This document shows positions 15,713-24,693 of a stretch of 64,000 nt of DNA, piece after piece. Numbering within the stretch: position 1 is the first letter of the stretch; every line of letters starts with the position of its first letter. Source of the DNA: Euzebya sp051004735. Lineage in GTDB: Bacteria; Actinomycetota; Nitriliruptoria; Euzebyales; Euzebyaceae. Made by a program: the position numbers and the translations under genes. The notes beneath the pieces are model-generated. The model was given only the letters and a program-made list of their open reading frames with translations, was not told where the DNA came from and did not search any database. Where the stretch lies: contig JBPCKA010000096.1 in the NCBI GenBank assembly GCA_051004735.1, positions 8,133 to 72,132 of the forward strand, written 5' to 3'.

Positions 15713-16405
15713 CTACCTCACGAGGCGCGGTGTGTCGGCCGCAGCGGTGGCCAGGGCGCGGAGGTCTGAGATTCCCTCGGCGAACGTGTCGTACTTCCAC
15801 AGCGCGCTGCCGCTGATGAACACGTTTGCCCCGGCCTTGGCTGCACCCTGGATCGTGTCCGGCCCGATCCCGCCGTCGACCTCGAGGTCGATGTCACGTC
15901 CGGATGCCTCAATCATCAATCGTGCACGGGTGATCTTTTGCTCCATCGACGACAGATAGGACTGTCCACCGAAACCGGGGTTGACCGTCATGATCAGGAT
16001 CATGTCCACCAGGTCCATGACGTCCTCGACATGGACCAAAGAAGTCGCAGGTGACAGCGCGATGCCGACCTTGCCGCCCCAGTCCTTGATCTGCTGATAG
16101 GTCCGGTGCGCCATCGCCAGGGTCTCGGGATGGCAGATCACCATCTCACAACCCGCCTGCTTGATGTAGCGCTCGATCTGGTCCTCGGGTCGGTGGGCCA
16201 TGATGTGGACCTCGAAGGGGACCTCACACACCGTCCGGCACGCGGCGATCACGTCGGGCCCGAAGGTGACGTTGGGTACATAATTGCCGTCCATCACGTC
16301 CCATTGGAGACGGTCCGCACCAGCCGCCTCAAGAGCCTGGCAGTCGCGGCCCAGGTTGGCGAAGTCCGCGGGAAGGGTCGAGGGGACGATCTTGACGTCG
16401 CTCAC
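15713..16405 (-). CDS. rpe: Ribulose-phosphate 3-epimerase
   Basis: A 230-residue TIM-barrel enzyme interconverting ribulose-5-phosphate and xylulose-5-phosphate in the pentose phosphate pathway. Family motifs are VPSTLPADFANLG, WDVMDGNYVPNVTFGP, HIMAHRPED, VNPGFGGQ and DLEVDGGIGPDT, which supply the metal-binding His/Asp residues and the phosphate site. GTG at 16405 begins with GTGAG and overlaps the stop codon of the thiolase gene by 4 nt. The gene order thiolase-rpe-tRNA on the minus strand suggests that the first two share a transcript. Confidence 0.93.
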   Translation of the reverse strand: MSDVKIVPSTLPADFANLGRDCQALEAAGADRLQWDVMDGNYVPNVTFGPDVIAACRTVCEVPFEVHIMAHRPEDQIERYIKQAGCEMVICHPETLAMAHRTYQQIKDWGGKVGIALSPATSLVHVEDVMDLVDMILIMTVNPGFGGQSYLSSMEQKITRARLMIEASGRDIDLEVDGGIGPDTIQGAAKAGANVFISGSALWKYDTFAEGISDLRALATAAADTPRLVR

Positions 16406-17604
16406 AGCCGCTCGATGATGATCGCCATACCCTGGCCACCGCCAACGCACATGGTTTCCAACCCGATGGCTTTGTCTGCGGTCTGCAGGCCGTTCAGCAG
16501 CGTGTTCATGATCCGTGCACCGGTCATGCCGAAGGGGTGACCGATCGCGATCGAGCCGCCGTTGACGTTCAACTTGTCCCACTCGATACCAAGTTCGTCA
16601 GCCGAGGGGATGACCTGGGCAGCGAACGCCTCGTTGATCTCGACCAGATCGACGTCGTCGATGGTCATTCCGGCACGGGCCAGGGCCTGCTTGGAGGCTT
16701 CGATGGGACCAAGCCCCATGATCTCGGGATTCAGCGCGGTCACACCGGTGGCAATGATGCGGGCCAGGGGTTGGATGCCCAGTTGGGCCGCTCGGGTGTC
16801 AGACATCACCACCACCGCGGCGGCTCCGTCGTTCAGGGGGCAGGCGTTGCCCGCCGTGATACGTCCGTCCGGCCGAAAGACCGGCTTCAACTCTCCCAAC
16901 TTCTCAGTCGTTGTGCCTGGCCGGGGACCGTCGTCGGCGGACATCAGCGTGCCATCGGCCAGTTCCACCGGGGTGATCTCGCGATCCCAGAACCCGTTCT
17001 TCTGCGACTCAACGGCCCGCTGCTGAGACAGTGCCGCGAACTCATCCATCCGTTCACGCGATACGCCCTTGGCCAACGCGACGTTCTCGGCCGTCTGGCC
17101 CATCGGGATGTAGATGTCGGGCAGGCCGGTGGGGGCTTGCCAGCCATCGGCCCCCTCGGTCGCGGTTTGTGCGGTACGGGCTTCGGCGTCGGCGAATTTG
17201 GGATTGTGCGGACCGGCGTCAGAGGTCCCGTTGGCAAAGCGGCTGACGGTTTCAACACCCGCGGCCACAAAGACATCGCCCTCGCCGGCCTTGATGGCAT
17301 GTGCCGCCATCCTCATGGTCTGCACCGAGGAGGCGCAATACCGTGTGATCGTCGTGCCGGGGACCGTGTCCCAGCCCAGCAAGGTGGCGACCACCCGGCC
17401 CATGTTGAACCCGGACTCCCCGCCAGGCAGCCCGCACCCCAACATCAGATCCTCCACGTGGGAGGGGTCCAGTTCGGGCACCTTGTCCATGGCCGAGCGG
17501 ACCGCGAAGGCGGCCAGGTCATCAGGACGAAAGTCGATCAACGACCCCTTGTCGGCTCGACCTATCGGCGTGCGGGCAACGGCGACGATCACTGGCTCTG
17601 ACAT
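16402..17604 (-). CDS. Thiolase (acetyl-CoA C-acyltransferase)
   Basis: A 400-residue thiolase. The nucleophilic Cys is in ITRYCASSVQTM (about residue 90), the C-terminal His in AIGHPFGMTGAR and the second Cys in METMCVGGGQG. The full-length GHPFGMTGAR form is typical of FadA-type acyl-CoA acetyltransferases in actinobacteria. It cleaves or condenses acyl-CoA in beta-oxidation or steroid/fatty-acid metabolism; the substrate is not determined. ATG at 17604 follows GAGGAG with 5-nt spacing, which is better than the in-frame GTG at 17610. It is coupled by overlap to rpe. Confidence 0.9.
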   Translation of the reverse strand: MSEPVIVAVARTPIGRADKGSLIDFRPDDLAAFAVRSAMDKVPELDPSHVEDLMLGCGLPGGESGFNMGRVVATLLGWDTVPGTTITRYCASSVQTMRMAAHAIKAGEGDVFVAAGVETVSRFANGTSDAGPHNPKFADAEARTAQTATEGADGWQAPTGLPDIYIPMGQTAENVALAKGVSRERMDEFAALSQQRAVESQKNGFWDREITPVELADGTLMSADDGPRPGTTTEKLGELKPVFRPDGRITAGNACPLNDGAAAVVVMSDTRAAQLGIQPLARIIATGVTALNPEIMGLGPIEASKQALARAGMTIDDVDLVEINEAFAAQVIPSADELGIEWDKLNVNGGSIAIGHPFGMTGARIMNTLLNGLQTADKAIGLETMCVGGGQGMAIIIERL

Positions 17605-17732
17605 GATCACTCCTCATGGGCCGCTTGCGTCGGCCCGACGGTGGCATCAGATCGTTGACTGACCCCTTAGGGTAGGCCCCCGGGGCGCATCGGTGCACAC
17701 CGATCCGGCGTCGCAGCAGATACTGGAGCAAC

Positions 17733-17972
17733 ATGGCCGACTTTCAATCGCTGACCAGCCTGCCGCATGTGCATGCGGCAATCGTGCGAGGGGCACTTGA
17801 GGCCGAGGGCATCACCGTGCTGCTGGATGGTGCCGATACCACCAATGCCTACGGGTTGTTCGCCGGCTCGTGGAGCGTGACCCTGCTGGTGCCTGCGGAT
17901 CAACTCGCCTCGGCCAAAGCCCTGCTGGCCCAGATCGAGGCGTCTGACATCACGCCCGATCAGGCAGGGTGA
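17733..17972 (+). CDS. DUF2007-type small protein (putative signal-transducing)
   Basis: A 79-residue protein of the DUF2007 type, defined by a compact alpha-beta fold. It has SLPHVHAAIVRGALEAEGI and VTLLVPADQLASAKALL, as in this family. Its role is unknown; homologues are annotated as putative signal-transducing proteins without experimental support. GGAG precedes the ATG at 17733. The stop overlaps the GTG start of the glycosyltransferase gene, so their translation is coupled. Confidence 0.75.
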   Translation: MADFQSLTSLPHVHAAIVRGALEAEGITVLLDGADTTNAYGLFAGSWSVTLLVPADQLASAKALLAQIEASDITPDQAG

Positions 17973-19450
17973 CAGTCGGCGTGGAGGCGCCACGCATCGG
18001 CTTCAACCGGTGGGACCTCTTGCACCCGGCGGTGGGCCGAGGTGGCCTGACCGCCTCGGTCGTGGTGCCCTTCTTCGAACGCCCCGAATCCATCGCTCAG
18101 GTACTGGCTGCGTTACGGCCCCAGTTGGAATCCCTCGACCAGGTCATCGTCGTCGATGACGGCTCTCGACCCGCTCAAGATCGGGTCGCGGTCCCGCCGG
18201 GGATGTTGGTGAAGGTGCTCCGCCGCCCCCCCGAGGGGTTTGCGCTGGCGGCCGCCCGTAACGAGGGAGCGGATACCGCCACCGGGGACGTGCTGGTGTT
18301 CCTTGACGATGACATGATCCCCGACCCCTCCTGGCTGGACTCGCATATGAAGTGGCATGCCGCCTATGACGGTCTGCTGACCGTCGGCACGCGACGGCAT
18401 GTCGATCCTTCCCAGCCTGACTCTGAGGGGGAGGAACCGGTCCACGTCGCCAATTATCTGGCCTGGACCAACGATCTGACGGCGCCGGCCGACGATCTGT
18501 TTCGCATCTGCTCGGGCGGCAATCTGGGCCTGCGTCACCGGACCTTTCAGCGCTTGGGCGGATTTGACGTGACCTTCGACCGGTACGGCGTGGAAGACAT
18601 CGAGTTCGGTTTCAGGGCGCTGCAACACGGTTGTGTCTTCGTCCCCGAGCCCGGGGCGTCGTGCCGGCATCTGGGCGCTCCCGGATACGAGACCCCTGAC
18701 AAGCGCAGCGACAACCGTCGGCAGCGGGTGTGGGCGATGGATCTGATCGCCCACCCGTCATTTCGCCCGATCGCCACCGGCCGCATGTTCTCCCGGCCCT
18801 GGGTGAACGTCCTGATCCCGATGGATCAGCGGGACGACCCCTCGGAGATCTCCGGTTCTGTCGAAGCCGTGCTGGCCTCCTCGCTCACCGATCTTCGGGT
18901 CGTTGTCCTCACAGCGGAGGGGCATCCCGCCAGGGAGGTCGACTCCGCCTTTCGAGGCGATGCCAGGGTGAGCGTGACGGTCAGCGGGGACGGCTTCAGT
19001 GCGGGTTGGGATCCCGATGTCCCCATCCACATTGAGCTTCGCCGCGGCTATCACCCGGCACCCGAGCACCTGAACACGATCACGCAGGCGTTGTTGCGAC
19101 ACCATGTCGGGGTGGCCCACGTACGGATTGACCACGCGGAGGTCGCCTCGGCCTGGCTTACCCGTGCGGTGGCCCGGGCGCGCCTGTGCGGTGCCGACAC
19201 TCCGCAGGATATTGCCGGGATGGTGGAGGAGTTGTTCGGTGCCCGGTGGTTGCCCCTGCCGGGAGGGTCAGCGGCGCGGCAGGGTGGGCGCTGGGCGCAG
19301 GATGACCTGGCCACGATCCGCTCGGCGCTTCACCGCGCGCCCGCGCCTGCCGTTGCCGCGGCAGCGGGGCTCATCCGCGTGGCCGTGGCCCTCCGGCGGC
19401 GACTGCGACCACTTCGGGCGCGATTGCGTCGCGCCGTCACCCCGCGGTGA
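17969..19450 (+). CDS. Family 2 glycosyltransferase with long C-terminal extension
   Basis: A 493-residue GT-A protein. Residues 27-250 contain the GT2 core: VVPFFERPESIAQVLAAL, QVIVVDDGSRP, the RNEGADTA block, and the metal motif FLDDDMIPDPSW. An acceptor-type motif GGFDVTFDRYGVEDIEFG follows. A second half of about 240 residues has no motif I recognise and ends in a basic stretch (RRRLRPLRARLRR) that may bind membrane or acceptor. No signal peptide or membrane helix is present, so action on the cytoplasmic face is likely. GTG at 17969 overlaps the preceding DUF2007 stop. It converges with and overlaps the next glycosyltransferase gene by 14 nt. Confidence 0.85.
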   Translation: MTVGVEAPRIGFNRWDLLHPAVGRGGLTASVVVPFFERPESIAQVLAALRPQLESLDQVIVVDDGSRPAQDRVAVPPGMLVKVLRRPPEGFALAAARNEGADTATGDVLVFLDDDMIPDPSWLDSHMKWHAAYDGLLTVGTRRHVDPSQPDSEGEEPVHVANYLAWTNDLTAPADDLFRICSGGNLGLRHRTFQRLGGFDVTFDRYGVEDIEFGFRALQHGCVFVPEPGASCRHLGAPGYETPDKRSDNRRQRVWAMDLIAHPSFRPIATGRMFSRPWVNVLIPMDQRDDPSEISGSVEAVLASSLTDLRVVVLTAEGHPAREVDSAFRGDARVSVTVSGDGFSAGWDPDVPIHIELRRGYHPAPEHLNTITQALLRHHVGVAHVRIDHAEVASAWLTRAVARARLCGADTPQDIAGMVEELFGARWLPLPGGSAARQGGRWAQDDLATIRSALHRAPAPAVAAAAGLIRVAVALRRRLRPLRARLRRAVTPR

Positions 19451-20687
19451 TTCCGGCCTGTTCCCGCGCGCAGCCCCGCCAGTGACGGACTGCGTCGTTC
19501 AGGAACCAGTCATCAGAGGCGTGCCAGGTGTGGCCCTGCCCATGACGGACCAGCAGGTAGCCAAAGGGCATCGACCGGAAGATGGTGCCGCCAGCGCGTC
19601 TGACCGCGGTCAACAGGTCACGATCCACGAACCGTCTGCTTCCAGGCCATCCTCCGACGGCCCCCAACATCGCGCGCGTGATCATGATCGTTCCGCCTGC
19701 GACGGTGTCGGCCAGCCCTGAGGTGACCGCGAAACGTCGGCGGATGGTGACATCAGGTGTGTGAAGATGGACGAACTCCGCTGCCCGACCGACCAGGGGG
19801 ACAGCGCGGAACGTGGCGGTGAGAGCCAGGTCCCAGACGTGGTGGGCGGCGTAGTGGTCATCATCGTCCATCTTGGTCAGCAGGTCTCCCTCGGCACGTT
19901 GGCAGGCTGCCTGCAACACCGCCCCGAAGGGCTGTCGGGGATCGGCTTGCAGCACGGTTGCCTGCGGGCAGTGGCGCCGGATCAATGCCGCGCTGTGGGC
20001 ACCGAAGGCGTGGCCGTGCAGTGCCACGATGACCTGGGCCCGGCTGGGCAGGCTGCTCTGCTGGCGCTCAAGGGTGCGGGCGAAGATCGCCAGCCGTTCG
20101 GGGCGTCGGGTGGCCGCGATGATGCTGATGGACGGCAGGGCGCTGCCCACCCGATGGTGCATCGCCTGACGCATGGCGGTGGCAACCACCTGGTCGACCA
20201 GGTCCTCGTCGGCCAGCAGGGCAACGGAGAGCGTCTCAAGTGTCTGGCTGAGTGCCTCACCCAGCAGATCCCGCATCTCCTGTGGCAGTGGATCGGTGAC
20301 CACGGGCATGCCTGACAGGGCCAGGGACTGGAGTAGGCGAGCCCGGATGGCGTGGTCGGCATGGAACTCATCGCGATCGATGGCCACATGCTGGCCAGCG
20401 CCTCGCTTGATCCAGGTACGGGTCGGCGACAGGTGGTGCAAGTCCACCTGATCCAGGCCAGCCGCAGGCACGGGTGACAGCGGCTGACCGCGTGGTCCCG
20501 GAGCGTATCGAAGTGGCGCTGGAACCCCATCCCATGGCACCGATGGGAACGCCACCAATCGCGGTTCGGGCCAGGGGCTGCCCGTAGAGTCCTGGCCGCC
20601 GACCGTCATCTGGAGGGTTCCATCGCGGCAATCACACCGGGCAACGATAGCGGCGACCCTTTCGCCGGAACCGGCTCGCAGACCCAC
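19437..20687 (-). CDS. Putative glycosyltransferase with N-terminal extension
   Basis: A 416-residue protein. The first 180 residues are unassigned; from about residue 185 a GT2 core begins with SIIAATRRPERLAIFARTLERQ, followed by the metal-binding KMDDDDHY and a late GGWPGSRRFVDRDLL. The C-terminus has a WHASDDWFLN motif. GTG 20687 is preceded by AAGGA at 5 nt; the longer open frame beyond it runs antisense into thrS and is not credible. The stop lies inside the 3' end of the opposite glycosyltransferase gene, giving a 14-nt tail-to-tail overlap. The two probably contribute to the same surface glycan. Confidence 0.75.
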   Translation of the reverse strand: MGLRAGSGERVAAIVARCDCRDGTLQMTVGGQDSTGSPWPEPRLVAFPSVPWDGVPAPLRYAPGPRGQPLSPVPAAGLDQVDLHHLSPTRTWIKRGAGQHVAIDRDEFHADHAIRARLLQSLALSGMPVVTDPLPQEMRDLLGEALSQTLETLSVALLADEDLVDQVVATAMRQAMHHRVGSALPSISIIAATRRPERLAIFARTLERQQSSLPSRAQVIVALHGHAFGAHSAALIRRHCPQATVLQADPRQPFGAVLQAACQRAEGDLLTKMDDDDHYAAHHVWDLALTATFRAVPLVGRAAEFVHLHTPDVTIRRRFAVTSGLADTVAGGTIMITRAMLGAVGGWPGSRRFVDRDLLTAVRRAGGTIFRSMPFGYLLVRHGQGHTWHASDDWFLNDAVRHWRGCAREQAGITAG

Positions 20688-20742
20688 CGCTATCCTTCGC
20701 CAAGCCAGCAAACCCGCGTCATCTGCCCAAAGGAGTGACCCT

Positions 20743-22755
20743 GTGTCGGATGTGATCAAGGTGTTCGGACCAGACGGTGCCAGCGTCGAGGTCAGCACCG
20801 ACACGACGGCGCAGGCGGCCTTACAGCAGCTGAATGCTATCCGCGGAATGGTTGTGGCGGCCAGGGTCGACGGGGAACCGGTGGACCTGTCACGGCCCCT
20901 GCAGCAGGGCCAGACCGTCCTGCCCATCGCCGCGGATTCCGAGGACGGTCGCTTCATCATCCGTCATTCCACGGCACACGTGATGGCCCAGGCCGTCACC
21001 GATCTGTACCCGGGAACCAATTTCGGTATCGGCCCGCCGATTGAGAACGGCTTCTACTACGACTTTGACCCTGACCAGCCGTTCACCGAAGATGATCTGA
21101 AGAAGATCGAAGGTCGGATGGTGCAGATCGTGCGGGAGGACCAGCCGTTCGTACGGGTCGAGGTGAGCACCGATGAGGCGTTGGAGGCCTTCGAGGGCAA
21201 CCCCTACAAGATCGAGATCATCACCGACGGCGAGGCCGCCGCTGACGACCCGACGGTCGGCGCGGCGGAGTCGGGCATCACGATCTACCGCAACAACAAG
21301 CCTGACGGAGGCCACTGGCAAGACCTGTGCCGTGGCCCACATGTGCCGACGACGAAATGGATTCCCGCCTTCACGCTGCAACGCGTTGCCGGGGCCTACT
21401 GGCGCGGCAGCGAAGCCAATCCCATGCTGCAACGCATCTACGGCACCGCGTGGGAGTCCAAGAAGGCCCTGAAGGCGTTCCAGCATCAGCAGGAGGAAGC
21501 GCGCAAGCGTGATCACCGCAAGCTGGGACGCGAGTTGGACCTGATCAGTTTCCCCGAGGAACTGGGTGCGGGCCTGGCCGTGTGGCATCCCGACGGTGCG
21601 ATCGTGCGGCAGGAGATCGAGGACTACATCCGCGCCCAGGTACGGCGTCGTGGCTACCAACCGACCTACACGCCCCATATCGGCAAGTCGCTGCTGTGGG
21701 AGACCTCAGGCCATCTGGGCTTTTACGCCGACAGCATGTACCCGCCGATGGAGATGGACCGCTCAACGACAGCCGGGGAGGGCAGCGGGACCGACTACTA
21801 CCCCAAGCCCATGAACTGCCCGTTTCATGTCCTGGTGTACCGCTCGCGACAGCGGTCCTATCGTGAGCTGCCACTACGCCTGAGCGAGTTGGGCACCGTC
21901 TACCGCTACGAACGGTCAGGGACGATCCACGGGCTGATGCGTGCGCGCGGTTTCACCCAGGACGATTCACACATCTTCTGCACTGCAGAGCAGGTTGTGG
22001 AGGAAGCCCTCGCGTGTGTGGAGTTCGCACTGGACGTCTACCGCGACTTCGGCTTCTTGGAGGGGCCTAGCAAGGTTGCGTTGTCGACCCGTCCCGGCAA
22101 GGCGGACACCGTCGGCACCGACGAGGGCTGGACGCACGCCGAAGACGCCCTGCGTGAAGCCCTGGACAGGTCGGGTCTTGACTACATCGTCGATGAGGGT
22201 GAGGGCGCCTTTTACGGCCCCAAGATCGACATGCAGGTCACCGATGCGATTGGCCGGGCGTGGCAACTGACCACGGTGCAGATCGACTTCAACCTGCCTG
22301 AGCGTTTCGGTCTGGAATACACCGCGAGCAGTGGCGAGGCAGAGCGGCCATTCATGGTCCACCGCGCGCTGCTGGGATCGGTGGACCGGTTCTTCGGGGT
22401 GCTGCTGGAGCACTACAACGGTGCCTTCCCCACCTGGCTGGCCCCACTGCAGGCAGCCATCATCCCGATCACGGATGATCACGAGCCCTATGCCCGGGAG
22501 GTGGAGACCTACCTGCTGGACCACGACCTGCGGGTCAAACTCGACCTGGGCGATGAGACGATGGGCGCCAAGATCCGCAAGCACCAGGGCAACAAGGTGC
22601 CCTACATGCTGATCGTGGGGGATGAGGAGGCGAAGAACCGGACGGTGTCGATCCGTCCTCGGTATGGCGACCAGCGCAAGGACGTCAAGGTCGACACCTT
22701 CACCGAGCAGATGAACCGTGAGGTGTCGCAGAAGGGCGTGGGCCCGCAGCCGTAG
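20743..22755 (+). CDS. thrS: Threonyl-tRNA synthetase
   Basis: A 670-residue class II synthetase that charges tRNA-Thr. The N-terminal TGS domain (residues 1-65) is followed by the editing domain, which contains HSTAHVMAQAV and RGPHVPTT. The catalytic core has GFYADSMYPPMEMD, PKPMNCPFHVLVYRSRQRSY (motif 2 region) and the late GSVDRFFGVLLEHY of motif 3, and then the C-terminal anticodon-binding domain. GTG at 20743 is preceded by AAGGAG with good spacing. Length and domain order are normal. It heads the conserved cluster that runs to rel. Confidence 0.95.
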   Translation: MSDVIKVFGPDGASVEVSTDTTAQAALQQLNAIRGMVVAARVDGEPVDLSRPLQQGQTVLPIAADSEDGRFIIRHSTAHVMAQAVTDLYPGTNFGIGPPIENGFYYDFDPDQPFTEDDLKKIEGRMVQIVREDQPFVRVEVSTDEALEAFEGNPYKIEIITDGEAAADDPTVGAAESGITIYRNNKPDGGHWQDLCRGPHVPTTKWIPAFTLQRVAGAYWRGSEANPMLQRIYGTAWESKKALKAFQHQQEEARKRDHRKLGRELDLISFPEELGAGLAVWHPDGAIVRQEIEDYIRAQVRRRGYQPTYTPHIGKSLLWETSGHLGFYADSMYPPMEMDRSTTAGEGSGTDYYPKPMNCPFHVLVYRSRQRSYRELPLRLSELGTVYRYERSGTIHGLMRARGFTQDDSHIFCTAEQVVEEALACVEFALDVYRDFGFLEGPSKVALSTRPGKADTVGTDEGWTHAEDALREALDRSGLDYIVDEGEGAFYGPKIDMQVTDAIGRAWQLTTVQIDFNLPERFGLEYTASSGEAERPFMVHRALLGSVDRFFGVLLEHYNGAFPTWLAPLQAAIIPITDDHEPYAREVETYLLDHDLRVKLDLGDETMGAKIRKHQGNKVPYMLIVGDEEAKNRTVSIRPRYGDQRKDVKVDTFTEQMNREVSQKGVGPQP

Positions 22756-22783
22756 GCATAGGTGTGCCCGTATCGTGGAGGCG

Positions 22784-23323
22784 ATGGATGACCAGTCCGA
22801 CGCCTCCGGCCCTGAACACGATGAGCGGATCGACCACTTCGGTCGGTTGTGGACTCCCTGGCGGATGGATTACATCCGTGATCCGGGTCGCGATGGCGAC
22901 GGTTGTCCGTTTTGTGTGGGTGATGAGGCGTTTGATCAGTCGCGGGTGCTGCATCGTGCCGAGCACTCCTTTGTGATCATGAACGCCTATCCCTACAACC
23001 CGGGCCATGTGATGGTGATCCCCTACGAGCACACCGATGACTACACCTGCCTGACCGCCGAGGTGACGCACGAGATGGCCCGATTGACCCAGCGGGTGAT
23101 TGGCGTCCTGCGGGCGACAGTTGCCCCTCATGGTGTCAACGTGGGGATGAACCTGGGCACCGCGGCCGGGGCCGGTATTGCGGACCATCTGCATCAACAC
23201 GTCGTCCCACGTTGGGGCGGAGACACCAACTTCATGCCCGTTATCGGTCAGACCCGCATCCTGCCTGAGCTGATGCACAACACCTATGAGTTGCTGAAGC
23301 CTGCCTTCGACGAGCCCGAATAA
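22784..23323 (+). CDS. HIT domain protein (Ap4A phosphorylase-like)
   Basis: A 179-residue histidine-triad hydrolase. The N-terminus has FGRLWTPWRMDYI and CPFC, as in the actinobacterial diadenosine tetraphosphate phosphorylase family (the homologue next to thrS in mycobacteria). The histidine triad is HLHQHVV near residue 145. A TATCGT at 22771-22776 lies 7 nt before the ATG, together with a GGAGG, so translation may use either a short leader or none. Gene order thrS-HIT-pgsA matches mycobacteria. Confidence 0.88.
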   Translation: MDDQSDASGPEHDERIDHFGRLWTPWRMDYIRDPGRDGDGCPFCVGDEAFDQSRVLHRAEHSFVIMNAYPYNPGHVMVIPYEHTDDYTCLTAEVTHEMARLTQRVIGVLRATVAPHGVNVGMNLGTAAGAGIADHLHQHVVPRWGGDTNFMPVIGQTRILPELMHNTYELLKPAFDEPE

Positions 23324-23330
23324 GACAGCG

Positions 23331-23336
23331 TAGGAT
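23331..23336 (+). promoter_or_regulatory. -10 element before the amber-interrupted gene
   Basis: TAGGAT ends 6 nt before the ATG at 23343, and no Shine-Dalgarno sequence precedes the ATG. The presence of a promoter argues that the downstream gene was recently functional or still is. Confidence 0.5.
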
Positions 23337-23342
23337 CCGGTG

Positions 23343-23966
23343 ATGAGCGAGCCTGGAGGTCCCCGCGGTACTGGCTGGGGTGAGGGGTGGGCACAGGGAC
23401 CGCCGCCGGGATACGGACAGCCGCCGCCGCCCACCTACCAGTAGCCCGCCTTTGGTCAGCCCCCCTTTGGTCAGTCACCGTACGGGCCGCCCCCGCAGCA
23501 GCAGAAGTCATCCAACAAGACCCTGTTCATCATCCTGGGGGTCATCGGTGGCCTGATCGTGCTGTTCATCATCGGTGTGGCCGTGTTCATCTTCGTGGCC
23601 GTTGACCGGACCGGGGATTTCGTGCAGGAGTTCGGCACGACCCAGTTCACCGAGGACTTGCCCGCCGGGCCGCGGTTGTTGGACACGTCCGGCACCATCA
23701 GCGGGCTGAATGGGGTGCAGACGCTGAGTTTTGAGGTGGCCGACCGCACTGACGTCCAGATCGATGTGCTCGGGCAGGGAGGGTTTGATCCGGTAATCAC
23801 TCTGGTGGCAGACAGCGGGACGATCCTGGGAAGCGACGACGACGGTGGGACCGCAGTCCTCGCCTCACGGTTGAATCAACTCCTGGACCGTGGCACCTAC
23901 ACGCTGGAGGTGCGGGGTTTCGGTGACGCCACCGGCAGCTTCCGGGCCGTCGTCACCGATCTGTAG
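23343..23966 (+). pseudogene. Pro-rich single-pass membrane protein interrupted by an in-frame amber codon
   Basis: Reading from ATG 23343 gives a Gly/Pro-rich segment (33 codons), then TAG at 23442-23444. The same frame resumes PAFGQPPFGQSPYGPPP, a Gln-rich stretch, a membrane helix (LFIILGVIGGLIVLFIIGV) and an exported beta-rich domain resembling the pre-peptidase C-terminal (PPC) fold (RGTYTLEVRGFGDATGSF), ending at TAG 23964-23966. The reading frame, Pro/Tyr/Gln composition and domain order are continuous across the TAG, so one base change from CAG is the simplest explanation. Alternatives are readthrough, sequencing error, or internal initiation at a CTG/GTG that would clip the helix. 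Confidence 0.75.
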
Positions 23967-24001
23967 GCCGACACACATCAGGGTTGGGGCCGCGCGGCGC
24001 G

Positions 24002-24007
24002 TAGGCT
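24002..24007 (+). promoter_or_regulatory. -10 element, probable leaderless promoter of pgsA
   Basis: TAGGCT ends 7 nt before the pgsA ATG at 24015, with no Shine-Dalgarno sequence. Confidence 0.55.
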
Positions 24008-24014
24008 CTAGTCG

Positions 24015-24608
24015 ATGGCCGTCAACGCCTACTTCCGCGCTACCACCGATCGGGTCGTCGTCCCCATCGCCAAAGGCATGGCGCGTGTTGGGCTCACCCC
24101 AAATGTGATCACCACCATGGGGTTGCTGGGCGTCTTCGTCGGGATGGGACTGTTGCTGTACGGCCACCCGGTGCTGGGGGGATGGATCGTGGCGGTTGCC
24201 ACCATCCTTGACGCCTTTGACGGAACGGTTGCCAGGCTGACGGACCGACAGACGCAACTCGGGGCGTTCTACGACTCGGTGGCCGACCGGGTTGCCGACG
24301 CCACCATCTTTGGTGCCTGCGCGTGGGTAGCCCGTGACGAACCGTTGGTGTTCACCGCGGTCATGATCGCCTTCGGAACGGCCTTGGTCACCTCCTACAT
24401 TCGGGCCAAGGCCGAATCGCTGGGGTGGGATGCCACCGTCGGGATCATCGAACGACCCGAACGGGTGGCGATCATCCTGCCTGCGGTCGGCTACGGGTAT
24501 CTGGCCTGGGGCGCATGGATCCTGGCCGTGGGCGGCCTGATCACGATCGCTCAGCGCCTGAGGGCCGTTGTCAGGCAGGCACGCGAGACCCAGATGCTGC
24601 CCGGCTGA
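24015..24608 (+). CDS. pgsA: CDP-alcohol phosphatidyltransferase (phosphatidylinositol phosphate synthase type)
   Basis: A 197-residue integral membrane enzyme with about six helices. The catalytic CDP-alcohol phosphotransferase motif is complete: DAFDGTVARLTDRQTQLG then AFYDSVADR, giving DG(x)2AR(x)8G(x)3D(x)3D. IERPERV is typical of the mycobacterial PgsA1, which makes phosphatidylinositol phosphate from CDP-diacylglycerol and inositol phosphate. It is preceded by a TAGGCT -10 element 7 nt before the ATG. Its neighbours, an acyltransferase and PimA, carry out the next steps to phosphatidylinositol mannosides, although an aldehyde dehydrogenase gene intervenes here. Confidence 0.88.
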   Translation: MAVNAYFRATTDRVVVPIAKGMARVGLTPNVITTMGLLGVFVGMGLLLYGHPVLGGWIVAVATILDAFDGTVARLTDRQTQLGAFYDSVADRVADATIFGACAWVARDEPLVFTAVMIAFGTALVTSYIRAKAESLGWDATVGIIERPERVAIILPAVGYGYLAWGAWILAVGGLITIAQRLRAVVRQARETQMLPG

Positions 24609-24693
24609 GACCATCGCTGGCGGACTGACCCGATCTGTCCTCCTCCCCGCCGTCCATGGTTGCCGGGACCCTTCGCACGGGAAGGGTCGTGTC

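Noticed and set aside
20688..20960. N-terminal extension of the minus-strand glycosyltransferase
   Set aside because: This part of the open frame is antisense to the thrS start and promoter, and a GTG with a good ribosome-binding site occurs at 20687.
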